A stretch of DNA of 64,000 bases from Pseudogemmobacter lacusdianii (GTDB lineage Bacteria > Pseudomonadota > Alphaproteobacteria > Rhodobacterales > Rhodobacteraceae). This document shows, one piece after another, positions 1-8,977 of the stretch. Made by a program: the position numbers and the translations under genes. Positions within the stretch are counted from its first letter, which is position 1; each line of letters starts with the position of its first letter. Under the pieces are notes generated by a model, which saw nothing but the letters and a program-made list of their open reading frames with translations, made no database searches and had not been told where the DNA came from. The stretch covers positions 82,671 to 146,670 of the forward strand of contig NZ_JAVDBT010000010.1 of the NCBI RefSeq assembly GCF_030848395.1, given 5' to 3'.

Positions 1-639
1 CGGGCGGTCGTTCACGATGGCATCGACGAATTTGAAATAGGCCAGATCAGGGCGGCCCCAAGTGCCGTAAACCGTGAAGAACCGAAACATCGTCGTCGGC
101 AGGTTCCACAGATGCGCATAGGCGTGAGCCATTGATTCCGTGGCCTTTTTCGTGGCCGCATAGATGGTGAGCTGGCCATCGGCCTTGTCAGTCTCGGCAA
201 AGGGCATCTCGGTATTGGCGCCATAGATCGAGCTGGTCGAGGCCATCAGAAGATGCTGGACCTGAAGCCGACGCGCGGCCTCGATCACATTGAAGCTGCC
301 GACCACATTTGCATCGATATAAGAGCGAGGGTTTTCAAGGCTGTAGCGCACGCCCGCTTGGGCCGCGAGATGCACGATCACCTGCGGCTGGAAGCTGTCG
401 ATGGCAGTGTCCAAGGCGACGCGATCCTCCAGCATCGCCTCGGTCGCGGTGAAATTGGCGTGGCGGCGCAGACGGTTATGGCGCGCGCGCTTGAGGCTGA
501 CATCGTAATAATCGGTCATGCCGTCATAGCCCTGCACCTGCCAGCCTTGGGCCAGCAAAAGTTCGGCCAGATGATAGCCGATGAAGCCTGCGGTTCCGGT
601 GATGAAAACCCTGCGCACTGAGGGGGTTAGCACTTGCAT
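1..639 (-). CDS. NAD-dependent epimerase/dehydratase, 3' part cut off by window edge
   Basis: This gene probably encodes a nucleotide-sugar epimerase of the UDP-glucuronate 4-epimerase type, a cytosolic extended short-chain dehydrogenase that feeds surface polysaccharide synthesis. The first 213 residues are visible. A Rossmann glycine motif TGTAGFIG lies near residue 14, a catalytic YAATK (YxxxK) sits near residue 152, and FRFFTVYG and WGRPDLA follow, as in GalE/UGE-type enzymes. I start it at the ATG at 637-639, which gives a short leader before the glycine loop. The C-terminal substrate-binding part lies beyond base 1. No sugar genes are visible to the right, so the exact substrate is inferred from the family only. 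Confidence 0.85.
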   Translation of the reverse strand, partial: MQVLTPSVRRVFITGTAGFIGYHLAELLLAQGWQVQGYDGMTDYYDVSLKRARHNRLRRHANFTATEAMLEDRVALDTAIDSFQPQVIVHLAAQAGVRYSLENPRSYIDANVVGSFNVIEAARRLQVQHLLMASTSSIYGANTEMPFAETDKADGQLTIYAATKKATESMAHAYAHLWNLPTTMFRFFTVYGTWGRPDLAYFKFVDAIVNDRP

Positions 640-850
640 AGGCCGACCTTTCTGTTGGCGGCAGGATGGGCGGCGGCGGCGAGAAGGTCAAGATTGCGCG
701 CCTTGGGGCGGCCGCTTCAGGATTGCAGAAAATTTGAACGAGTTTTCTTCTGGCAGGCCTTGGGTGGCAAGGAATTCTTAAACAGCCGCGCGCTATCTCT
801 GGCCATGCGGGGTAATCGTTCCCGTGCCGCAGCCAAGGGGGCCGGAACCC

Positions 851-1132
851 ATGTCGCCACTTGTCTTCACGCTGCCGGAACGGATTTCCGTGACCGAAGA
901 GAATGATTTGCTGCCCTTTCTGCGGGACAATGCCGATACCGCGGTTGAAATTGCGGCGGGCCAGCTGCGCCGCTTGGACGCGCCTTTGCTGCAATGCCTG
1001 CTGGCGGCGGCATTCGACCGCAAGCGCAGGGGCGTGGCCTTTGATCTCACCGGGCTTTCTGCCGATCACGCCGCCCAACTTGCCGCTTTTGGGGTCGGGG
1101 CGGATTCACTCAGCAATCTGGGGACCCTATGA
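851..1132 (+). CDS. STAS-domain protein at the head of the chemotaxis operon
   Basis: A 93-residue protein resembling a single STAS domain (anti-sigma-factor antagonist/MlaB fold). The pattern is alternating beta and alpha segments, with a central hydrophobic stretch QLRRLDAPLLQCLLAA where STAS proteins carry their switch helix. I see no conserved phosphorylatable Ser/Thr in the usual DSSG form, so partner switching is unproven. The ATG at 851 is chosen because the domain begins there; an upstream in-frame start at 824 would only add a short unstructured tail. Its stop overlaps the cheY start by 4 bases (ATGA), so it is translated with the che operon. Such proteins are common at the front of alphaproteobacterial che clusters. 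Confidence 0.7.
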   Translation: MSPLVFTLPERISVTEENDLLPFLRDNADTAVEIAAGQLRRLDAPLLQCLLAAAFDRKRRGVAFDLTGLSADHAAQLAAFGVGADSLSNLGTL

Positions 1133-1503
1133 CGATCAAAGTGCTCGCAATCGATGACAGTCGCACGATCCGCAATCTGGTCCGCAAGGCGATGGAGGAT
1201 GCAGGCTTTAGCTGCACCACAGCGGATGATGGCGTGCAAGGGGTTGAAAGATTTGCCGAAATCGCTCCGGACGTGGTGATCACCGACATCAACATGCCCC
1301 GGATGGACGGCTTTGGCGTGATCGATGCCATTCGCAGCGGGGTGGCGCATCGCAGCGTGCCGATCCTCGTTCTCACCACGGAATCGGCCGATGAGCTGAA
1401 GGCGCGGGCGCGCTCGGCCGGGGCCACCGGTTGGATCGTCAAGCCCTTTGAGGACACCGCGATCGTATCTGTTGTCCGCCGCGTCACCGGCGCGCGCGTC
1501 TGA
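1129..1503 (+). CDS. cheY: CheY-type chemotaxis response regulator
   Basis: A stand-alone receiver of 124 residues that should accept phosphate from CheA and act on the flagellar motor or as a phosphate sink. The acidic pair D9-D10, phospho-acceptor D53 (TDINMPRMDG), the switch threonine in LVLTTES and the lysine in IVKPFE are all present, so it is predicted active. It overlaps the preceding STAS gene (ATGA) and is followed 12 bases later by cheA with a GAGGGGG ribosome site. A second cheY lies further down the same operon at 5222, so the two receivers probably divide signalling and phosphate-sink roles. Confidence 0.9.
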   Translation: MTIKVLAIDDSRTIRNLVRKAMEDAGFSCTTADDGVQGVERFAEIAPDVVITDINMPRMDGFGVIDAIRSGVAHRSVPILVLTTESADELKARARSAGATGWIVKPFEDTAIVSVVRRVTGARV

Positions 1504-1515
1504 GGGGGCGTTTTC

Positions 1516-3750
1516 ATGGCAACAATGAACTCTATCCGCGACACATTCTTTGAGGAATGCGAAGAGCTCTTGGAAGCACTGGCCGAGGGGCTGTCGCTGA
1601 TCAACGAAGGGCTCCACGATGCCGAGACGGTGAATGCGGTCTTTCGCGCCGTGCATTCGGTCAAAGGCGGGGCTGGCGCCTTTGCCTTGGATGGGCTCGT
1701 GGCCTTTGCGCATCGATTTGAAACCGTGCTGGACGGTTTACGCGCCGACCGCATCGAGCTGACGGCCGAGGTTGTGCATGTGCTTTTGCGCTCGGCCGAT
1801 CATCTGGCCGATCAGGTGGAAGCGGCCCGGGATGGGACAGAGATCGCCCCTGACACTACGGAAGGGTTCATTGCCAATCTGGATGCTGTGCTGGGGGGGC
1901 CCCCGGTGACGGATCCGGTGGCTGACGCGGATCCCTGTTTTGGGTTTTCTGCTATGCCGTTGGATCTGGGCTTGGATTTGCCTTTGCCTTTGCCAGACGG
2001 GCTTACTGTGCCGTCAGAGCCCAAGCCCGACGGTCCTGCCCAATCGGCCGAGCTGCTTAGCCCCTCTAACACAGCTTCGCGCGGGTACCGCATCCACTTC
2101 CGTCCCTACCCTACGCTTTACGCAAATGGCCATGACCCGGCCCTGATCCTTTCCGCTCTGTCAGATCTGGGCCAGATGGAGGTCGCTTTGGACCTTTCGG
2201 CTCTGCCCGACTGGACCGAATTCGACCCCGCGGCCAGCTACTTGGCTTGGTCCGTCGTGCTGACCAGCGATGAGCATGAAACGGCCGTGCAGGAGATTTT
2301 TGAATTCGTCGACGGGTTCTGCGATCTGGAAATCACCCCCATCACGGAGCCTGAACCGATGATGCAACCCTCTGATCTTACGACGGAAGTTCCGCATCTT
2401 TCCGAGAAAACGACCCTCTTGGATGCCACCGCTGCGGCTATAACTTCCGCCCTGCAAGATACCATAAACCCGCCCAGCGCAACCCGCGCCCCGGCCGAAG
2501 CCGGCCTGCGCAAACGTGAGGCCAAACTGTCCGAAGAGGAAACCGGAGATGGCCGCGGCCCCAAGCCAACGCTGCGGGTCGAACTCGAACGGGTGGACCG
2601 GCTCATCAATGCGGTTGGTGAGTTGATCATCAACCAAGCGATGATCGAACAAAGCATCTCTATTCTCTCGCTGCCGGCGGATGCAGAAGTGATCACCCAT
2701 GTCGAAGATTACCGCCTGCTCGCGCGGGACATCCAAGAAGCGGTGATGGCGATCCGCGCCCAGCCCGTGAAGCCCTTGTTCCAACGCATGTCACGTATCG
2801 TGCGCGAAGCGGCTGATGCCACTGGCAAACAAGCGCGGCTGATCTCCTTGGGCGAAGCGACTGAGGTTGATAAGACGGTGATTGAGCGGCTGGCCGACCC
2901 GCTCACCCATATGATCCGCAACGCTGTGGATCACGGGTTGGAGAATGTTGAGCTGCGTCAATCCGCAGGCAAAGACCCCGAAGGCACGATCCGATTGCAA
3001 GCCGCGCATCGCTCGGGCTCGGTCGTGATCACCGTGCGCGATGACGGCGCTGGGCTGAACCGTCCGAAGATATTGGAGAAAGCCATCGCCCGGGGCCTTG
3101 TCAGCGCAGAGGATGAGCTGACCGATGCAGAGATTGATAATCTCTTGTTCTTGCCAGGTTTTTCAACAGCTGACCGGATATCAAATCTTTCGGGCCGGGG
3201 CGTGGGCTTGGACGTGGTGCGTAATGCGGTGACAGCCCTTGGCGGGCGGGTCTCGATCACCTCCACCCCGAGCGAAGGGACGGAGTTCACCATTACCCTT
3301 CCGCTGACCTTGGCGGTGATGGATGGCATGGTGATCTCGGTTGCAGGCCACACGATGGTGGTGCCCATCACCTCGGTGATTGAGACGATCCGCCCCGGCC
3401 CCGAAGATCTGCACCAACTTGGCACCAGCGAGAGCCTGCTGTCGATGCGCGGCCGCTTTATTCCGATGATCGATGTTGCCGCCTCGCTTGGCTTCCCGGG
3501 CCGTGACCCAAACCAGCCGCCGCTGCTGCTTTTGGTTGAGACCGACAGTCAAACGCAATGCGCCTTGGTCGTCGATGCGGTGCATGACCAGCGGCAAGTT
3601 GTGATCAAGGGGTTGGAATCAAATTACGGCACAATCCCCGGCGTCTCGGCGGCCACAGTTTTGGGCGATGGGCAGATCGCCTTGATTTTGGATGCTGACG
3701 CTTTGACTTCGAACCGCGCTGGCGCCCCAGTGCGCGCCACAGCCGCCTGA
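1516..3750 (+). CDS. cheA: Chemotaxis histidine kinase CheA
   Basis: The 744-residue kinase couples chemoreceptors to CheY and CheB. The N-terminal HPt domain has the phosphorylated H47 in AVHSVKGG. A proline/leucine-rich linker (about residues 150-180) leads to a regulatory/CheY-binding-like domain (about 190-275) beginning YRIHFRPYP. Then come the dimerisation helices (about 350-420), the ATPase domain with the N-box IRNAVDHGLE, G1 RDDGAG and G2 GRGVGLDVV, and a C-terminal CheW-like receptor-coupling domain (about 600-735). The length is usual for alphaproteobacterial CheA. cheW follows after 18 bases, preceded by a GGAAAGGA ribosome site. Confidence 0.95.
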   Translation: MATMNSIRDTFFEECEELLEALAEGLSLINEGLHDAETVNAVFRAVHSVKGGAGAFALDGLVAFAHRFETVLDGLRADRIELTAEVVHVLLRSADHLADQVEAARDGTEIAPDTTEGFIANLDAVLGGPPVTDPVADADPCFGFSAMPLDLGLDLPLPLPDGLTVPSEPKPDGPAQSAELLSPSNTASRGYRIHFRPYPTLYANGHDPALILSALSDLGQMEVALDLSALPDWTEFDPAASYLAWSVVLTSDEHETAVQEIFEFVDGFCDLEITPITEPEPMMQPSDLTTEVPHLSEKTTLLDATAAAITSALQDTINPPSATRAPAEAGLRKREAKLSEEETGDGRGPKPTLRVELERVDRLINAVGELIINQAMIEQSISILSLPADAEVITHVEDYRLLARDIQEAVMAIRAQPVKPLFQRMSRIVREAADATGKQARLISLGEATEVDKTVIERLADPLTHMIRNAVDHGLENVELRQSAGKDPEGTIRLQAAHRSGSVVITVRDDGAGLNRPKILEKAIARGLVSAEDELTDAEIDNLLFLPGFSTADRISNLSGRGVGLDVVRNAVTALGGRVSITSTPSEGTEFTITLPLTLAVMDGMVISVAGHTMVVPITSVIETIRPGPEDLHQLGTSESLLSMRGRFIPMIDVAASLGFPGRDPNQPPLLLLVETDSQTQCALVVDAVHDQRQVVIKGLESNYGTIPGVSAATVLGDGQIALILDADALTSNRAGAPVRATAA

Positions 3751-3768
3751 CCGGAAAGGAAATAACCA

Positions 3769-4233
3769 ATGCATGCCCAAGAAAATCGCAGTGCCACGGA
3801 TGTGGAGTTCGTCACCTTTCAAGCCGGAGGACAAAGCTTTTCGCTCGATATCACCCATGTGCGTGAGATCCGCCGCTGGACCGCCGTCACCCCCCTCCCT
3901 CATGCACCACGAGAGGTCCTTGGCGTGATGAACCTGCGTGGATCGGTGATCCCGATCTACGATCTCTCGGCCCGCTTTGGTCTTGGCAACACCGAGGAAA
4001 GCCCCCGTAATGTGGTTGTGGTTGCGATGATCGACAACCAAACTGTGGGCCTTTTGGTCGAAGCCGTCTCGGAGATCCTTTCGGTCGCGCGCGATCGCAT
4101 CCAAGACACCCCCGACATCCGCTCGGAATCCACAAAACAAAGCATCACCGGCGTGATCCCGATCGATGAGGGGATGACTAGGGTGATCGACTTGGCTGCG
4201 GTGATCCAAGCGCGCAGCAAAGCAGCGGCATGA
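3769..4233 (+). CDS. cheW: CheW coupling protein
   Basis: A 154-residue CheW-domain protein that bridges chemoreceptors and CheA at the cytoplasmic membrane. Family hallmarks are visible: EFVTFQAGGQSFSLDI at the start, REIRRW, the conserved NLRGSVIPIYDL strand-turn and the late IQDTPD segment. The domain spans nearly the whole protein, so there is no extra receiver as in CheV. Its stop overlaps the start of cheR by four bases, indicating translational coupling. Confidence 0.95.
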   Translation: MHAQENRSATDVEFVTFQAGGQSFSLDITHVREIRRWTAVTPLPHAPREVLGVMNLRGSVIPIYDLSARFGLGNTEESPRNVVVVAMIDNQTVGLLVEAVSEILSVARDRIQDTPDIRSESTKQSITGVIPIDEGMTRVIDLAAVIQARSKAAA

Positions 4234-5177
4234 TGGCACCGGATCACGCTGTTTCCGCTACCGCGCTGGCCGCCCCGGCTCCACACAATCTGCCCCTTGC
4301 TGCCGAGCCGAGATCCAGCACCGGCAAATCCCGCCCCCCGCCCCCTGGTGTTGACCCAAGTGGTCTTAGTTTTACGCAACGCGATTTCGAACGGATCGCC
4401 GCCTTTGCCTATCGTGAGTTCGGATTATCCTTGCATTCCTCCAAACGCGATCTGGTCTATTCTCGTCTTCTCAAGCGCTTACACGCTTTAGGCATGCACC
4501 GATTTCATGACTATTGCGATCTTTTGGAAAGTGCCGATGGGCGGGGCGAGCATGACCTCGTCGTTTCGGCCCTGACCACGAATGTGACGCATTTCTTCCG
4601 CGAGGGTCACCATTTTGACCTTTTGGCCAACCTGGTTGTAAAGCCGCGTCTGGCAGAACTTAAATCGGGTGCCCGGCTGCGGATTTGGTCGGCTGGTTGC
4701 TCCTCGGGAATGGAGCCCTATTCGATTGCCATGACATTACTCGACGTCTTACCCGAGGCCGCTCAGCAAAACATCCGGATCCTTGCCACGGATGTTGACC
4801 CCGCCATTTTGGCGCGCGCGCGGGCGGGGCTTTTCAGCGCTGATGAGGTAAAACCTATCCCAGACAGGATGAAAAGCTGGGGGGTGCAGCAGGCCGAGGG
4901 CGGCCAGCAACAGATTGCCAGCAAAGTACAGAAATTGGTGCGATTTGGTGAGTTGAACCTCATGCAGGACTGGCCGCTGAGAGGGCCACTTGATGCGATT
5001 TTCTGCCGCAATGTCGCGATCTATTTCGACAAGCAAACCCAAGCCCGACTTTGGCAGCGTTTTGCCAGCCTTTTGGCGCCTGGGGGCATGCTCTTCATCG
5101 GACATTCCGAAAGACTGAGCGGTCCGGCGGAGGCTGGTTTCTCATCGGTTGGAATAACCGCCTATTGCAAACTGTAA
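4230..5177 (+). CDS. cheR: Chemoreceptor glutamate methyltransferase CheR
   Basis: Transfers methyl groups from S-adenosylmethionine to glutamates of chemoreceptors. The first ~45 residues are proline/alanine-rich and not part of the fold. The N-terminal helical domain begins about SFTQRDFERIAAFAY, TNVTHFFRE is the family motif entering the catalytic domain, and the SAM site is in RIWSAGCSSGMEPYS. FCRNVAIYFDKQTQ and LFIGHSERL are further conserved CheR signatures. At 315 residues it is slightly longer than usual because of the N-terminal extension. An ATG three bases after the first is an equally possible start. It pairs with cheB and cheD downstream for adaptation. Confidence 0.93.
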   Translation: MMAPDHAVSATALAAPAPHNLPLAAEPRSSTGKSRPPPPGVDPSGLSFTQRDFERIAAFAYREFGLSLHSSKRDLVYSRLLKRLHALGMHRFHDYCDLLESADGRGEHDLVVSALTTNVTHFFREGHHFDLLANLVVKPRLAELKSGARLRIWSAGCSSGMEPYSIAMTLLDVLPEAAQQNIRILATDVDPAILARARAGLFSADEVKPIPDRMKSWGVQQAEGGQQQIASKVQKLVRFGELNLMQDWPLRGPLDAIFCRNVAIYFDKQTQARLWQRFASLLAPGGMLFIGHSERLSGPAEAGFSSVGITAYCKL

Positions 5178-5221
5178 CCGGTGCCAGAGCCCCAGTGCAT
5201 CGCGTGGAAGGAGGACATGCC

Positions 5222-5608
5222 ATGAGCTTGAAAGAATCTTTGCGGGTGATGGTGGTGGACGACATGTCGGTCAGCCGCGCGCTGATCTCGCAGTCGCTGG
5301 AGGAGATTGGCATCAAGCATGTTGCGACCGAGGCTGACAGCACAGCGGCTTTGGGTAAGCTGGCGGCCAATCCGGTGCATCTGGTGATTTCCGATATGAA
5401 CATGCCCGGTATGTCGGGGTTAGATCTGCTGGGTGCGATCCGGCAAAATCGCACCACCCAAAAGATGGGTTTCATCCTGATCACAGGCACGCCCACGCCA
5501 GAGATTCTGCAAAAAGGACAACAGCTTGGCCTTAACAACTTGATCCGGAAACCCTTTACCACCGCCACCGTCAAAGCCAGCATCGAGCGCGTGGTCGGCC
5601 CGCTATGA
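5222..5608 (+). CDS. cheY: Second CheY-type response regulator
   Basis: A 128-residue single receiver. Acidic D13-D14 (VMVVDDMSVSR), phospho-acceptor D58 (ISDMNMPGMSG), the switch threonine in ILITGTP and the lysine in IRKPF are intact. The ATG at 5222 follows an AAGGAGG ribosome site, so the longer in-frame reading that overlaps cheR is rejected. Its distance from the first CheY of this operon suggests a different job, for example a phosphate sink or a partner of the unknown protein whose start overlaps its stop codon by four bases. That role is inference. Confidence 0.88.
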   Translation: MSLKESLRVMVVDDMSVSRALISQSLEEIGIKHVATEADSTAALGKLAANPVHLVISDMNMPGMSGLDLLGAIRQNRTTQKMGFILITGTPTPEILQKGQQLGLNNLIRKPFTTATVKASIERVVGPL

Positions 5609-5961
5609 GCACGCCCCCTGCCGCCTTGGATGTACTCCTCAGCCTTACCGCCACTGAGATCAGTCATTGCCGAAAGCTTGTGCAGCGGCTTGAAGATGCC
5701 ATCCATGCCTTGGTCGATCGTGGCGAAATTCAAATGACCTCGGGTCCGGCGCGCGAATTGCAAGCGATCGATCGCCTGGATCAACGGCTGCATGATCTGA
5801 CCAGATGGACCGAGGCTTTGGCGCTCGCGACGCGTGATTGCCCCATCGCGATGAGCGCGGCCGATCTGGCGCCTGTGCTTTCACTGGCCGAATTGCGCCA
5901 CGCTCTGACGGGTGCCGAGACGGCACCTGCATTTCCCCCCAGCGCAGCCGAGGTTTTTTAA
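5605..5961 (+). CDS. Uncharacterised helical protein in the che operon
   Basis: I do not recognise the family. The 118-residue protein looks all-alpha: a first helix DVLLSLTATEISHCRKLVQRLEDAIHALV, a second around ARELQAIDRLDQRLHDLTRWTEALALA, then a third acidic helix and a proline-rich tail. No signal peptide, membrane segment or metal motif is visible. It overlaps the preceding cheY by four bases and precedes cheB, a position where alphaproteobacterial che operons often carry small uncharacterised chemotaxis proteins. A role as an accessory to CheY or CheB is plausible but rests only on position. Confidence 0.65.
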   Translation: MSTPPAALDVLLSLTATEISHCRKLVQRLEDAIHALVDRGEIQMTSGPARELQAIDRLDQRLHDLTRWTEALALATRDCPIAMSAADLAPVLSLAELRHALTGAETAPAFPPSAAEVF

Positions 5962-6096
5962 CACAAAGCTGAATTGATGGGCCGCAATCTTCACTCACCC
6001 GAAGACGACCAGCCGTTGGACCACTGCTACGCTTCGCCCTTTGCTTTCGCTGAACTCACCTTTCCAAAGCTCCTTTCGGAAAAAGGCCAACAAGCC

Positions 6097-7122
6097 ATGA
6101 CCGAGATCGCCACCGTCATTGTGACCTCAAGCCCGCTTTTACTGTCACGGCTCGGCCGGGCCTTGGGCCGCTTGCCGCGGGTCAAGCTCTGCGGTCAAGC
6201 AGGCGATTTGTCGGGTGCCTATATCCGGGTCGAACAGGCCGAACCGAAAATCGTGCTTTTAGGCTCGGAAATGACGCGCCACCCCGACTTCCCCGGCCTT
6301 CTGGCAATGTTCCGAGTGATGGGGATCACTTGGCTGCGCATTGGCAATGAGGCAGCGCGCCCCGGCGCATCCGAGGCGGTCCTAAATCCCGAAGATAGCC
6401 CAGAGGCGATGCTGACATCTATCTGTAACGCACTGGCAAAAAACGATGAATCAGGATCGACAATGCCTTTGGTGCCGCGTGCACCCTTGGCTCTGGGGCG
6501 TGGTAGACCTGACCGTTTCATCCTGATCGGCTCTTCGACAGGCGGCATTGACGCATTGTTGCGCGTGCTTTCAGTTTTCCCTGCCGACTGCCCGCCTACG
6601 GCAATCGTTCAGCACACCGGCTCCTCCTTTTCGGACAGTCTGATCCGCCTCTTGGACCGCAGTTGCGCCGCACAGGTCAGGCCGGCGCAACCAGGCCTGC
6701 CGCTTGTTCCAGGCCAGGTCGTGGTCGGCGCCGGATGTGGCGCGCATATGCTTTTAAACCCAGGTCCGCCGCCCAAGGTTCAGCTTGCGGCAGGCGAGCC
6801 AGTCTCGGGTCATTTGCCATCGGTGGATGAGCTTTTTCGCTCGGCCGTGCCGATCGCCACGCGGGTCACAGCGGCTTTGCTGACCGGAATGGGGCGAGAC
6901 GGCGCGCAAGGCATGCTAGAGCTGCGCCGCGCCGGCGCTTTTACGATTGCGCAAGATGAAGCCAGTTCAGTGGTTTACGGCATGCCGCGCGCGGCGTGGG
7001 AGCTGGGGGCTGTTGAGAGCCGCCTCCCCCTTATGCAGATCGGGCCAGAACTTCTGAACCGATGCACCGGCCGAGCCATGTCAGTCGTCGGTGATCGCAA
7101 AGCGATGGGTGCCACCAGATGA
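6097..7122 (+). CDS. cheB: Chemoreceptor methylesterase CheB with a degenerate receiver domain
   Basis: The C-terminal domain (about residues 135-335) is a normal CheB methylesterase/deamidase: nucleophile S147 in LIGSSTGG, H173 in AIVQHTGSSF and D268 in TGMGRDGAQG. The first ~115 residues align with a receiver but lack its chemistry. The acidic pair is replaced by T-S-S (residues 10-12, IVTSSPLLLSR), the phospho-acceptor position in IVLLGSEMTRH is G56, and no lysine motif follows. I start at the ATG at 6097, which fits the first receiver strand; TTG at 5974 and ATG at 5977 would add about 41 residues of unclear character. The stop overlaps cheD. Control by CheA phosphorylation seems impossible in the usual form. 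Confidence 0.88.
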   Translation: MTEIATVIVTSSPLLLSRLGRALGRLPRVKLCGQAGDLSGAYIRVEQAEPKIVLLGSEMTRHPDFPGLLAMFRVMGITWLRIGNEAARPGASEAVLNPEDSPEAMLTSICNALAKNDESGSTMPLVPRAPLALGRGRPDRFILIGSSTGGIDALLRVLSVFPADCPPTAIVQHTGSSFSDSLIRLLDRSCAAQVRPAQPGLPLVPGQVVVGAGCGAHMLLNPGPPPKVQLAAGEPVSGHLPSVDELFRSAVPIATRVTAALLTGMGRDGAQGMLELRRAGAFTIAQDEASSVVYGMPRAAWELGAVESRLPLMQIGPELLNRCTGRAMSVVGDRKAMGATR

Positions 7123-7667
7123 TGCATTTCGCGGCCAAGACGATTGTGATCGTTCAAGGTGAATTTCGTGTATCGACCCGGCCCGATGAGCAGCTTCAAA
7201 CCATTCTCGGCTCTTGTGTCGCAGCCTGCATCTGGGATCCGGAAGCGGCAGTGGGAGGAATGAACCATTTTCTACTGGCCCAATCACAAAGCAACTCTGC
7301 CAACCCTTTGCAAGAACGAGACAATCGCTACGGCGTCCACGCGATGGAGATGCTGATCAACGCTTTGTTGCGCTTGGGTGCGCGCCGCGACGCACTGCGG
7401 GGCAAGCTTTTTGGCGGCGCGAAGATATCGGCACATCTGCGCGATATTGGCAGCTCGAACGCCGACTTTGCCCGCAACTTTTTACGCACTGAAAGCATCC
7501 CCTGCCTTGCGGAAAGCCTTGGTGGCACTTTGGCCCGCCGAGTGACCTTTCACCCCGCAACCGGCCGAGCTCGGCAATTGCTGATCCCCGGAACGCAACT
7601 CGATGAAACGCCGCTGCGCACACCGCCGCCGCGGCCAACGCCGCCGACACAAGTTGAGCTTTTTTGA
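7119..7667 (+). CDS. cheD: Chemoreceptor glutamine deamidase CheD
   Basis: CheD hydrolyses receptor glutamines to glutamates. The catalytic Cys33 lies in TILGSCVAACIWD and the catalytic His50 in GGMNHFLL, both at the spacing seen in characterised CheD proteins; LFGGAKI later is also typical. The last ~30 residues are proline-rich. It overlaps cheB (ATGATG, the first ATG at 7119 used) and closes the operon; a GC hairpin follows the stop. No CheC or chemoreceptor gene lies in the window. Confidence 0.92.
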   Translation: MMHFAAKTIVIVQGEFRVSTRPDEQLQTILGSCVAACIWDPEAAVGGMNHFLLAQSQSNSANPLQERDNRYGVHAMEMLINALLRLGARRDALRGKLFGGAKISAHLRDIGSSNADFARNFLRTESIPCLAESLGGTLARRVTFHPATGRARQLLIPGTQLDETPLRTPPPRPTPPTQVELF

Positions 7668-7671
7668 TACC

Positions 7672-7701
7672 TGGCCGCATCAGGTATTCCCGATGCGGCC
7701 A
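7672..7701. terminator. GC hairpin after cheD, probably bidirectional
   Basis: TGGCCGCATC (7672-7681) pairs with GATGCGGCCA (7692-7701) around a 10-base loop, five bases after the cheD stop. A T-run (6 bases at 7660-7665) lies on the cheD side, so it could end the minus-strand serine hydrolase region less clearly than the che operon. No strong U-tract follows on the plus strand. Confidence 0.5.
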
Positions 7702-7747
7702 AAGCACCGCTGCACGTTCCCCGAAATCAGATGCCCCCGGCCAAAAC

Positions 7748-8914
7748 CTAGCTGAAATGCTGGAAAATCGCCTCAAACAGAGCAATGTTCCGCTGATCTT
7801 GATCATCGTCGACCGGCTCTGCCTGCGATGAGAATTTCACCAGCACCGTCTCACTAGCCGGATCGACCGCCAACCACTGCCCGTGGATCCCAATGGCACC
7901 GAACCAGCCCGAGGCGGCCCGATACCATTGGTTGCGATAGGCGCCGCCGGGCAGAAGTTCGGGGAAATCTCCCCGTTCCCAATCACCGCGATCTCCGTTT
8001 TCAACCGTATCGCGCACCCAAGCCTCGGGCAGAACCCGGCCGCCGGGCGCCATACCCCCTTGGCGCATCATCTCGCCAACACGGGCGAGATCCCGCGCTG
8101 CAAGGAGACCGCCCCCCGCCGCGCGGGGCGTTCCTATGGCATCCACCGTCAAACCCAAGGGGCCCTGCGCACCGATCTTTTGCCAGATCAGCCGGTCAAG
8201 CAGATCCGCAAGCCTTGCGCCGCCCGCCCGCTCGACCACCACCCCCAGCATGTCCGAGACCGGAGAGCGGTAGCGGAAACTGCCGCCATGCGCGCAATCT
8301 TGGCCGGGAATAGTGCACAAAAATTGGCGCAAATTCTCGCCATCATTGCCGGGGTTCCACAGCATTGCCCGGCGATAGCGGGCAAAGGGGCTGTCGGGAT
8401 CCAGATAAGCCTCGTCGAACTGCAGCTGCACCGTCATGTCCAGAAGATGCCGCAGCGTGGCATTGCCAAAAGCGCTTTGCGCCGCTTCGGGCACGAAGCG
8501 CGTCACCGGATCTTCGGGGCTGAGAAGGCCCTGCGCTTCTAATGCGCCCGCCACCAATGCGGTCAGCGATTTGGTGATGGAAAACACCAGGTGCGGCCGG
8601 GCCGGATCCGCGTAAGGTGCTGACCAATCAGCCAAAAATTCACCGCCCCGCATTATAGTGAAAAGGTCGGTTGCGCTTGCGGCAAGATGATCGGCCAGGC
8701 TGGCGCGCTGGCCTTGGACCGTAAAACTTTGCGTCAGAATTGCAGGATCGGCACCTGGCTCTTCATGCTTCATCACCGCAGCTGCGCGCCAGGCCGTCGG
8801 GACCACTTCGGCGACGTTTTGAAAGGCCCAATGGCTGAAAGGGGCCTGCCGCCAATTTGCCAGCCCCACATCAGCCCGGTCAAAGCCGTAGCGCGTCGCG
8901 AATTCCGTCGTCAT
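7748..8914 (-). CDS. Serine hydrolase of the beta-lactamase/penicillin-binding family
   Basis: A 388-residue protein of the beta-lactamase (class C-like/EstB) family, which hydrolyses esters, amides or peptides through an acyl-serine. The SxxK motif is SITK in HLVFSITKSLTALVAG, preceded by a DWSAPYADPARPH strand. A YRSPVSDML segment sits where the Tyr-x-Asn motif usually lies. No signal peptide is visible, suggesting a cytosolic enzyme, and the substrate cannot be told. It stands alone between the che operon (convergent) and glpR (same strand, 63 bases upstream). Small-molecule esterase is as likely as peptidase; resistance activity should not be assumed. Confidence 0.8.
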   Translation of the reverse strand: MTTEFATRYGFDRADVGLANWRQAPFSHWAFQNVAEVVPTAWRAAAVMKHEEPGADPAILTQSFTVQGQRASLADHLAASATDLFTIMRGGEFLADWSAPYADPARPHLVFSITKSLTALVAGALEAQGLLSPEDPVTRFVPEAAQSAFGNATLRHLLDMTVQLQFDEAYLDPDSPFARYRRAMLWNPGNDGENLRQFLCTIPGQDCAHGGSFRYRSPVSDMLGVVVERAGGARLADLLDRLIWQKIGAQGPLGLTVDAIGTPRAAGGGLLAARDLARVGEMMRQGGMAPGGRVLPEAWVRDTVENGDRGDWERGDFPELLPGGAYRNQWYRAASGWFGAIGIHGQWLAVDPASETVLVKFSSQAEPVDDDQDQRNIALFEAIFQHFS

Positions 8915-8977
8915 TTTGCCGCCCTCCCCAGTTGGTTACGCATGGGTAACCAGAGCCAAGTGACCAAGCAAGCGCCG

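Noticed and set aside
7748..8914. Antibiotic-resistance beta-lactamase
   Set aside because: It has the SxxK fold motif but no signal peptide and no class-defining second and third motifs; an esterase-like hydrolase is safer.
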